Of a stretch of DNA of 7,893 nucleotides, positions 1-5,533 are shown piece after piece. Source of the DNA: Candidatus Gottesmanbacteria bacterium (lineage in GTDB: Bacteria > Patescibacteriota > Microgenomatia > 2-02-FULL-39-11); contig JACQJU010000044.1 of the NCBI GenBank assembly GCA_016204905.1, forward strand, positions 1 through 7,893. Reading direction: 5' to 3'. The translations under genes were made by a program, and so were the position numbers. The notes under the pieces are model-generated. The model did not search any database, was not told the DNA's origin, and saw only the letters and a program-made list of their open reading frames with translations. Numbering within the stretch: position 1 is the first letter of the stretch; every line of letters begins with the position of its first letter.

Positions 1-728
1 CCCAATATGTACGGGGAAAGACAGTCTTAAATAATTGTTGCATTTACAAAGACAAAATATTAATTGGCCCCCCTGCAATACAATTAAGCGGTTTTAAAGA
101 ATTATTGCCCAACGATAGCATTACTTGCGGTAGACAGTGGCCATTACCAAATTTAACCCAAGAGCAAAAAGAAAAAATATTAGAAGCTTCCCAGAAAATT
201 GGTGCTTATATGAAACAAAATAAATATAAAGGATTTTTCGGATTGGACTTTATCATAGAAGAAAATACCAATAAAATTTTTGTCTCAGAATGCAACGCCA
301 GATTTACCGCCTCGACACCTTTTTATACCAGTCTTGAATTGAAAGAAGATGAAATACCTCTTATTGCTTATCACATAGCTGCCTTTTTAGGTATCCGTTT
401 ACCTCATAAAATTATGACCAAGTGTACTGGTACACAGATTATAGTCAGAAATAACCAAGCAGCTAAAGTTAAAATAAATAATAATCTGCTCAGCGGTACC
501 TATATATATAAGGGCAATAATATACAGTTTATTAACGATAATTATGAGGTCAACAAATTAAAACCGAAAGAATTTATAATATTGCCTCAAAGACCTGACA
601 AATTAGTCGATACCAATGAAGAGATCGCAAGGATAGAATTAATTGAAGAAGTTGTAACAGGTAGTCAACTAAAAAATAATATAAAAAACATTATAGATAT
701 TCTACGAAAAAAACTTTTGGTAAAATAG
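1..728 (+). CDS. ATP-grasp domain ligase, C-terminal part (5' end outside window)
   Basis: The reading frame is open from base 3 to the TAG at 726-728 (241 codons) and has no start codon that must be used, so the gene begins upstream of the window. The ATP-grasp signature is clear: GLDF at about 240-251, followed by E-C-N-A-R at 288-302, which matches the metal-binding acidic residue and the ExNxR motif that coordinates Mg-ATP in this fold. In the family, such enzymes join a carboxylate to an amine or similar nucleophile through an acyl-phosphate. The last 110 or so residues, rich in Lys and Asn, form a C-terminal region I do not recognise. The substrate cannot be told because the N-terminal half is missing. 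The 3' end overlaps the convergent transporter gene by 27 bp. The superfamily call is fairly sure and the specific function is unknown. Confidence 0.8.
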   Translation, partial: QYVRGKTVLNNCCIYKDKILIGPPAIQLSGFKELLPNDSITCGRQWPLPNLTQEQKEKILEASQKIGAYMKQNKYKGFFGLDFIIEENTNKIFVSECNARFTASTPFYTSLELKEDEIPLIAYHIAAFLGIRLPHKIMTKCTGTQIIVRNNQAAKVKINNNLLSGTYIYKGNNIQFINDNYEVNKLKPKEFIILPQRPDKLVDTNEEIARIELIEEVVTGSQLKNNIKNIIDILRKKLLVK

Positions 729-1991
729 ATTAACTATTAAAAGTACAGAAGCAATACCCATAAGCATAAAAGTTATCCAAGCGATTAATTTCCAAGGTTT
801 AGGAGTTTTAAAATGCCCTACTATTCGTGAGTCGTCAGCCATTCTGATGATTATTGCAATAAGTGGAACCGCTATTATGCCATTTAGAATAGCCGTGTAG
901 TAAAGCGCCTTGATAGGGCTAATACCAATTATGTTCATGAAAGCTCCAACCGCTATCGATATAATTATGGTAATATAAAAAGCTTTAGCCTCAGTCAACT
1001 TTTTAGCTAAACCCTCTTTAAAACCAAAGGCTTCAGCAAAAGAATAGGCCACCCCTCCTGCCAAGATTGGAACAGTTTGTAGACCGATACCAATGATTCC
1101 TATGGCAAATAAAATATAAGCAAAATCTCCGGCCAAAGGTCTAAGTGCCAAAGCTGCTTGTTGGGGAGTTTCAATATTAAATATACCATTTTTGTTCAGT
1201 GTTGAGGCAGCTGTAAGTATTACAAAAAAAGCAATAAGTTGCGAAAAGATCATTCCAATACCCGTATCTTTCCTCATATGGGCTATTTCAGCATCACGGA
1301 CTTGAGGAAGCCGCTCATCAAAATCTTGTATTTTACCCATCTTTATAGCTTCTTCTACTTCTTCAGCTGCTTGCCAGAAAAAAAGATACGGAGAAATCGA
1401 AGTCCCAAGAAAACCTACGATAACCACCAAATAAGACATCGAAAATTCTACATGAGGAATAAATGTATATTTGATTACCGAGAGCCAATTCTGCTTAGTG
1501 ATAAAAGCGGTTGCTCCATATACAAGAAGTGACAAACCCATCCATTTTAAATAACGGGAGTATTTGTCATAAGGTACAAAAATTTCCAATAATAAAGTAA
1601 CTATTGTTACCAAAATAAGCCAAATAAAAAACGGCAGCCCTAGTATCATCTGGATTGAGGCTGCCATGGCGCCAAGATTGGCGCCTATATTGACAGTATT
1701 GGCAATAAAAAGAAGTATGATTGTAAAATAAAGTATTTTTTTCGAATAATATTTCCTTATCGATCCAGCTAAACCTCTTCCCGATACCATACCTATTCTG
1801 CCACACATTTCTTGCACTGAAATCATGAGTGGAATAGTAAAAAGACAAACCCAATTTACAAAATAACCAAATCGCGCCCCAGCAATAGAATATGTCGCGA
1901 TTCCCGATGGATCATCATCAGCTGCTCCGGTGATAAAACCCGGTCCCAGTCTGCCAAATTTTTTATCAATAAATTGTAAAATCTTGGGCAT
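702..1991 (-). CDS. NRAMP-family (SLC11-like) divalent metal transporter, divergent subtype
   Basis: This is a 429-aa integral membrane protein with about 11 hydrophobic segments (near residues 18-37, 44-66, 86-116, 122-139, 150-167, 186-209, 242-264, 288-318, 336-356, 363-384, 402-424), the usual NRAMP topology and length. The N-terminus GPGFITGA followed by DDDPSGIATY aligns with the family's TM1 signature (…GPGF…DPGN.AT). NRAMP proteins import Mn2+, Fe2+ or related ions with protons across the cytoplasmic membrane. Here TM1 reads D27-P-S-G30 instead of DPGN, and TM6 reads TSIS200-P-Y202 instead of the usual MPH. Of the canonical side-chain ligands Asp/Asn/Met, only the Asp is kept, so the substrate is uncertain and mntH should not be assumed. 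A hydrophilic loop follows TM6 (about 211-241). The gene runs divergently from prfB, has its own promoter, and has no evident Shine-Dalgarno motif. The ATG at 1989-1991 is chosen because it directly precedes the conserved N-terminus. Confidence 0.88.
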   Translation of the reverse strand: MPKILQFIDKKFGRLGPGFITGAADDDPSGIATYSIAGARFGYFVNWVCLFTIPLMISVQEMCGRIGMVSGRGLAGSIRKYYSKKILYFTIILLFIANTVNIGANLGAMAASIQMILGLPFFIWLILVTIVTLLLEIFVPYDKYSRYLKWMGLSLLVYGATAFITKQNWLSVIKYTFIPHVEFSMSYLVVIVGFLGTSISPYLFFWQAAEEVEEAIKMGKIQDFDERLPQVRDAEIAHMRKDTGIGMIFSQLIAFFVILTAASTLNKNGIFNIETPQQAALALRPLAGDFAYILFAIGIIGIGLQTVPILAGGVAYSFAEAFGFKEGLAKKLTEAKAFYITIIISIAVGAFMNIIGISPIKALYYTAILNGIIAVPLIAIIIRMADDSRIVGHFKTPKPWKLIAWITFMLMGIASVLLIVNLFYQKFFS

Positions 1992-2007
1992 GGGGCTATT
2001 GAAGGAT

Positions 2008-2030
2008 AAAAACTGCTTTAAATGCAGTCT
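2008..2030 (-). other. Hairpin at the predicted 5' end of the NRAMP mRNA
   Basis: The arms ACTGC and GCAGT (2028-2024 and 2016-2012, minus strand) flank a 7-nt loop. A G-U pair and an A-U pair can extend the stem to seven. A short U run (2011-2008) follows. From the predicted start near 2030, the hairpin would form the very first bases of the mRNA. It could protect the 5' end or act as a weak attenuator. The stem is short, so this is tentative. Confidence 0.35.
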
Positions 2031-2036
2031 AACTTA

Positions 2037-2065
2037 ACCATAGTTCTGCCGATTTATTTTGTCAA
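2037..2065 (-). promoter_or_regulatory. Sigma70-type promoter for the NRAMP gene
   Basis: On the minus strand a perfect -35 hexamer TTGACA (2065-2060) is followed by a 17-bp spacer and TATGGT (2042-2037), a 4/6 match to TATAAT. Transcription would start near 2030 (an A) and give a 39-nt leader before the ATG at 1991. Hexamers and spacing are seen directly; activity is inferred. Confidence 0.6.
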
Positions 2066-2077
2066 CCCCCCAAATCG

Positions 2078-2123
2078 ACTCGGAAGATCGTCCCGAGCTT
2101 ATGCGAGGGATCTCTCTCATCCC
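2078..2123. repeat. Palindromic patch in the divergent promoter region, dispersed-repeat-like
   Basis: Two inverted repeats lie side by side: CTCGG/CCGAG (2079-2083 and 2093-2097, 9-nt loop) and GGGAT/ATCCC (2107-2111 and 2119-2123, 7-nt loop CTCTCTC). The patch is more GC-rich than its surroundings. The wording TCCCGAGC…GCGAGGGATCTC recalls, from memory, a short palindromic repeat family scattered between genes in many environmental bacterial genomes. Only one copy is in the window, so this cannot be confirmed here. It sits between the two divergent promoters and could also be an operator. In-frame codons upstream of prfB pass through it, but they are not thought to be coding. Confidence 0.4.
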
Positions 2124-2126
2124 AAA

Positions 2127-2135
2127 TGGTATAAT
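2127..2135 (+). promoter_or_regulatory. Extended -10 promoter of the prfB-ftsEX operon, leaderless start
   Basis: TG-G-TATAAT is a perfect extended -10 element, with TATAAT at 2130-2135. No good -35 is seen 16-19 bp upstream, as is often tolerated for extended -10 promoters. Placing +1 seven bases after the last T puts it at 2142, the A of the prfB ATG. The mRNA would then be leaderless or nearly so. This also argues against any longer prfB N-terminus. Confidence 0.65.
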
Positions 2136-2141
2136 GCACCC

Positions 2142-3164
2142 ATGGATGATCTAAAAAATAAATTACAGGAATTTATTTCTAAATTGAATCTAGAAGAAAA
2201 AAAAGCCAAGATAAAAAATCTAGAAATTGAGTCAGCCAATCCGGCCTTCTGGCATGATAGCAAAACTGCCACCGAGAAAATGAAGCTCTTAGATAATCTC
2301 AACAAAGAATTGGAAGAAATAGAGACAATCCAAAGATTGGTCAGCGAGGGTAACGCAGCCGAAGCGTCCCAAAGACTAGAAAAGCTAGAGACAAAAGTAT
2401 ATTTTTCCTCTTCACACGATATTAGCGGCGCCATACTTTCTCTCCATGCCGGTCAGGGCGGTACCGAAGCTATGGACTGGACTTCTATGCTTTTTCGGAT
2501 GTATATCCGTTTTATAGAAAAAAAAGGCTGGATTTATGAAGAAATCGAAAAAACCCTTGGCGACGAAGCTGGATTGAAAAGTATCACCATTACTATAAAT
2601 GAACCCTATGCCTATGGCACTCTCAAAAGTGAGGCTGGTGTACATCGTCTAGTCAGACAGTCTCCCTTTAATGCCGATAAATTACGCCAGACATCATTTG
2701 CCCTGGCTGAAGTATTACCTATTCTCGAGGAACAGGATGAACTAATTATAGCCGATGATGATTTAGAATGGGACTTTTATAGAAGTGGCGGAAAAGGTGG
2801 CCAGAATGTAAATAAAGTCTCTACAGCAGTAAGGTTAAGGCATATTCCGACCGGTATCGTAGTAACTAGTCAGGAAGAAAGATACCAAGGACAAAATAGA
2901 GAAAATGCTCTAAAAATCTTGAGAGCCAAACTCTGGAGCGCTATGCAACAAGAAAAGGCCAATACGATCCAAGAGCTCAAAGGAGTGCACAAGATGGCTT
3001 CCTGGGGCAACCAAATACGATCTTATGTCTTACATCCGTACCATCTGGTCAAAGACATGCGTACTGGTCTAGAAACTTCTAACAGTCAAAGTGTCTTAGA
3101 TGGAGAGATTGAACCCTTTATATTAGCCTACTTGAAAAAGTTTTCCACTACTGATATTGTATAA
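2142..3164 (+). CDS. prfB: Peptide chain release factor 2 (RF2)
   Basis: This 340-aa class I release factor reads UAA and UGA in the ribosomal A site and triggers hydrolysis of peptidyl-tRNA. The stop-codon-reading tripeptide is RF2-type SPF (residues 174-176). The catalytic loop GGKGGQ has the GGQ at 219-221. The N-terminal helical domain (about 1-85) includes the typical NPAFW. The C-terminal stretch KDMRTGLETSNSQSVLDG (304-321) is conserved in the family. The length is a little below the usual 365. The frame is open 120 bp further upstream, but those codons cross the promoter and a palindromic patch, and the family alignment starts at MDDLK, so the ATG at 2142 is chosen. The programmed +1 frameshift with an in-frame UGA, used in many bacteria for autoregulation, is absent: residues KLNLEEK are read straight through. 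First gene of the operon. Confidence 0.96.
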   Translation: MDDLKNKLQEFISKLNLEEKKAKIKNLEIESANPAFWHDSKTATEKMKLLDNLNKELEEIETIQRLVSEGNAAEASQRLEKLETKVYFSSSHDISGAILSLHAGQGGTEAMDWTSMLFRMYIRFIEKKGWIYEEIEKTLGDEAGLKSITITINEPYAYGTLKSEAGVHRLVRQSPFNADKLRQTSFALAEVLPILEEQDELIIADDDLEWDFYRSGGKGGQNVNKVSTAVRLRHIPTGIVVTSQEERYQGQNRENALKILRAKLWSAMQQEKANTIQELKGVHKMASWGNQIRSYVLHPYHLVKDMRTGLETSNSQSVLDGEIEPFILAYLKKFSTTDIV

Positions 3165-3167
3165 CTG

Positions 3168-3629
3168 ATGGATAAAAAAATTAAGAATCCAGAGTTAACT
3201 ACTCCTGACAAGCTTATCCGTACGCTAGACGAACTAGATAACAAAAATCAGAACATGAAAAAATATTATATTATTGGTTTAGTTATTATCGTTGCCGGTG
3301 TTATTACGGGACTAGTACTTGGAAAGAGTAGATCTGTTTCTTCTGCAACTGGTTTACCTATCTCTGGCGGGAAGAAAATTGTCGGTTCGACAGATACTTC
3401 TCTTTTCAAAGATGTCGCGGAGGGGAAATTAGAAAAAGGAGGAATTGATGGCGAAGGAACACATAAACTCATCAGGCCAGGTGGAGATAGTCAAACTGTC
3501 TACCTCAAATCTTCCGTACTTGATCTACAACAATTTGTGGGTAAAAAGATAAAGATCTGGGGCAAGACTTACGCAGCCCAAAAAGCAGCTTGGCTGATGG
3601 ACGTGGGTAGAGTTGAATTGTTAGAATAG
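3168..3629 (+). CDS. Membrane-anchored protein of unknown function between prfB and ftsE
   Basis: This is a 153-aa protein I do not recognise as a named family. A charged N-terminal segment (1-31) is followed by one hydrophobic span (about 33-51, YYIIGLVIIVAG…LVLG), a Ser/Gly-rich linker (53-75), and a C-terminal domain (about 76-153) predicted to lie outside the cell. The last 45 residues (VYLKSS…VGKKIKIWGKT…GWLMD-like…GRVELLE) look like a small beta-rich fold, possibly OB-like; that is an inference. There is no Cys and so no lipobox. The ATG lies 3 bp after the prfB stop, suggesting translational coupling. A second in-frame ATG at residue 30 (3255) would give a shorter protein with the same membrane span and cannot be excluded. 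Its place in the ftsEX operon suggests an envelope or division role. Confidence 0.8.
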   Translation: MDKKIKNPELTTPDKLIRTLDELDNKNQNMKKYYIIGLVIIVAGVITGLVLGKSRSVSSATGLPISGGKKIVGSTDTSLFKDVAEGKLEKGGIDGEGTHKLIRPGGDSQTVYLKSSVLDLQQFVGKKIKIWGKTYAAQKAAWLMDVGRVELLE

Positions 3630-3640
3630 AAATAATTAAT

Positions 3641-3865
3641 ATGAAAGTCGTCTATAATCATCTCGAGCATCTACACAAAAAATATGGTTTAGCCCTCCAT
3701 AGTTCTATTTTTATGTTTTCTCTTCTTTTGGGTATTGGTATCGGTATTGTTATGCTTCTTGTAAATCTCACAGAACTAAAGATGAAAACCAGTCAGATGA
3801 AACTTTATGAACAAGAAGTCATGGATCAATTGGTTAAAAAAATAGAGGCGGCATCCCCTCAGTAA
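3641..3865 (+). CDS. Small single-span membrane protein upstream of ftsE
   Basis: This is a 74-aa protein with a basic, His-rich N-terminus (1-20), one strongly hydrophobic Gly/Ile/Leu span (about 21-42), and a 32-residue polar tail with helical, heptad-like spacing of apolar residues (L46, M53, V60). The positive N-terminus suggests N-in topology with the tail outside. It lies 11 bp after the 153-aa gene and 17 bp before ftsE, on the same strand. The size and single-span plus short helix recall small divisome proteins such as FtsL/FtsB/DivIC, but I see no sequence motif to support that, so the function is unknown. It is likely real because of tight spacing, a sensible membrane pattern and consistent strand. 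Confidence 0.7.
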   Translation: MKVVYNHLEHLHKKYGLALHSSIFMFSLLLGIGIGIVMLLVNLTELKMKTSQMKLYEQEVMDQLVKKIEAASPQ

Positions 3866-3882
3866 ATCTAAAAATAAATGGA

Positions 3883-4554
3883 ATGGTCAGATTCAACAAC
3901 GTTACAAAGACATTTCCAAATCGCAAAGTTGCTTTATCCTCTGTCGATTTTACGATCAGCGATGGAGAGTTTGTTTTTTTAGTCGGTCCATCTGGAGCTG
4001 GTAAAACTACCGTACTTCGCCTTATTTTTCACGAGCTTCTCCCCACCTCTGGTTCTGTTTTTATCAACGATATCGAAGTTAATAAACTAAAAGATGACCA
4101 GATCCCTTTTCTCCGTAGAAAGATAGGCTATATATTTCAAGATTTTAAAATATTACATACCCGTACAGCTGCCGAAAATATTTCCGTTACCCTGGAGATT
4201 CTTGGCCAAAAAAAGGAAGTGATAGACAAAAAAGTCAAAGGGATTCTAGAAACGGTCGGTTTATTGGATAAAGCCAATTATTTCCCTTCCCAACTTTCTT
4301 TAGGAGAATTACAGCGTATCGCCATAGGTCGAGCGGTTATCGGAAATGCAGATATTATCCTGGCTGACGAGCCTACTGGTAATCTCGACCCCAAAACATC
4401 CTGGGAAATACTGAAACTGATCAGTAACATCAATAAAATGGGCAAAACCATAATTATGGCCAGTCACAATATTGACATGGTAAATAGTCTAAAAAAGAGA
4501 GTGATAGCTATAGTTGATGGCAAACAAGTAAAGTCCACCAAAGTTTATTACTAA
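3883..4554 (+). CDS. ftsE: Cell division ATP-binding protein FtsE
   Basis: This 223-aa ABC ATPase matches the usual FtsE length. It binds and hydrolyses ATP on the cytoplasmic face and drives shape changes in FtsX. Visible motifs in order: Walker A GPSGAGKT (35-42), Q-loop Q86 in IFQDF, ABC signature LSLGELQ (138-144), Walker B IILADE with catalytic E163, D-loop NLD (167-169), and switch histidine H195 in ASHN. The signature departs from LSGGEQQ: the first Gly is Leu and the Gln after Glu is Leu. All other catalytic elements are intact, so activity is expected. ftsX follows after 48 bp, which confirms the FtsE call over other ABC ATPases such as LolD. The ATG at 3883 fits the family start; an ATG five bases earlier is in another frame. 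Confidence 0.95.
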   Translation: MVRFNNVTKTFPNRKVALSSVDFTISDGEFVFLVGPSGAGKTTVLRLIFHELLPTSGSVFINDIEVNKLKDDQIPFLRRKIGYIFQDFKILHTRTAAENISVTLEILGQKKEVIDKKVKGILETVGLLDKANYFPSQLSLGELQRIAIGRAVIGNADIILADEPTGNLDPKTSWEILKLISNINKMGKTIIMASHNIDMVNSLKKRVIAIVDGKQVKSTKVYY

Positions 4555-4558
4555 AAAT

Positions 4559-4606
4559 ATGACCCTTCTATAAATTCAGGGTCATGATGAGTTTATCGAA
4601 TCATGA
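4559..4606. repeat. Two back-to-back hairpins with a shared inverted loop (REP-like element)
   Basis: Hairpin 1 pairs ATGACCCT (4559-4566) with AGGGTCAT (4578-4585). Hairpin 2 pairs TCATGAT (4582-4588) with ATCATGA (4600-4606). Both loops are 11 nt. Read on opposite strands they are GAATTTATAGA and GAGTTTATCGA, identical at 9 of 11 positions, while the stems differ. That is the pattern of paired, inverted copies of a dispersed palindromic element. The hairpins share bases 4582-4585, so they cannot both form fully, and the second includes the ftsX start codon (4603-4605). No U tract follows, so an intrinsic terminator is unlikely. Confidence 0.7.
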
Positions 4607-5508
4607 AAAAAATCGGTACCTGGCAGAGATTGAGACGCACACCATACCAATCTGGTGCGGCCATCCTTATCATGACGCTTACCTTTTTTGTCACTGGCAT
4701 ATTCTTTGTTCTTGCTTCATTTTCCTCGTCTATTTTGACTTATTTCGAATCCAAACCTCAGGTCACTGCCTTTTTTACTGACAAAAAAGATATTAATAGT
4801 ATCAAAAACTTAGAAGCCCAACTGAAAGCCACAGGCAAAGTTTCTCACACCAAATATATCTCCAAAGAAGAAGCACTTTCTATCTATAAAGAGCAGAATA
4901 AAAACGATCCTTTACTTCTGGAGATGGTTACCGCAGAAATATTACCGGCATCATTAGAAGTCCAGGCTAGCGACCCAGACTATCTTGGCGAAATAAACTC
5001 TATACTCCAGAATGAACCCGAAGTAGAAGAAGTTATATTTCAAAAAGAAATTGTTGATTCCCTTCTATCTTGGACTAGCACGATAAGAAAAGTAGGATTA
5101 ATAGTTGTTGCCATACTTCTTTTTGTCTCACTATCTATTTTGGTCACTATTATTGGCATGAAAATAGCACTCATGAAAGAAGAAATAGAAGTATTGAAAC
5201 TAGTCGGTGCAACCGGAAGTTATATCAGGATGCCCTTTATTATGGAGGGAATATTCTATGGATTGGTTGGCGCTCTGATTTCTTGGTCAACTCTCTATAT
5301 TCTTTTACTCTATATTACCCCTTCTATAGGCACATTTTTGAAAGGCATAACCGCATTATCATTATTTTCCTATTCTGGATATAACGTCACTATCTGGCCA
5401 GTTTCAATTCTTTTTATGTCACTTCTACTTTTAGTGGAGATAGTTCTTGGTATGGGTATCGGTATCATAGGCAGTCTTTTAGCAGTTAAGAGATATTTGA
5501 AATCTTAA
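4603..5508 (+). CDS. ftsX: Cell division permease-like protein FtsX
   Basis: This 301-aa membrane partner of FtsE has the FtsX plan: a short cytoplasmic N-terminus with WQRLRRTPYQ (7-16), TM1 (about 19-42), a large extracytoplasmic domain (about 45-160) opening with ESKPQVTAFF, then TM2 (164-187), TM3 (212-236) and TM4 (266-294). The cytoplasmic segment KEEIEVLKLVGATGSYIRMP (192-211) between TM2 and TM3 is the conserved coupling region that contacts FtsE. In known systems FtsX does not transport a substrate; its outer domain binds and activates a peptidoglycan hydrolase or its activator. The start is set by the conserved WQR…P..Y block and lies inside a hairpin element. The M23 peptidase gene 25 bp downstream is the likely partner. 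Confidence 0.95.
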   Translation: MKKIGTWQRLRRTPYQSGAAILIMTLTFFVTGIFFVLASFSSSILTYFESKPQVTAFFTDKKDINSIKNLEAQLKATGKVSHTKYISKEEALSIYKEQNKNDPLLLEMVTAEILPASLEVQASDPDYLGEINSILQNEPEVEEVIFQKEIVDSLLSWTSTIRKVGLIVVAILLFVSLSILVTIIGMKIALMKEEIEVLKLVGATGSYIRMPFIMEGIFYGLVGALISWSTLYILLLYITPSIGTFLKGITALSLFSYSGYNVTIWPVSILFMSLLLLVEIVLGMGIGIIGSLLAVKRYLKS

Positions 5509-5533
5509 CCGCATTATTGACCCACTTTCCACC

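Noticed and set aside
2022..2141. A 40-codon in-frame extension at the 5' end of prfB starting at ATG 2022.
   Set aside because: It crosses the extended -10 promoter and the palindromic patch, its residues do not resemble RF2, and the family's N-terminus begins at the ATG at 2142.
2117..2434. A 105-codon minus-strand frame over the start of prfB.
   Set aside because: It is antisense to well-conserved RF2 sequence and covers its promoter, so it is a shadow frame.
3436..3552. A perfect AAGGAGG followed five bases later by ATG, opening a 34-codon frame inside the 153-aa gene.
   Set aside because: The motif is explained by the in-frame codons for Lys-Gly-Gly, the peptide resembles nothing, and no other gene in the window uses a Shine-Dalgarno motif.
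4584..4781. A 65-codon plus-strand frame overlapping the start of ftsX.
   Set aside because: It is out of frame with ftsX, whose N-terminal block is clearly conserved, and it has no recognisable features.
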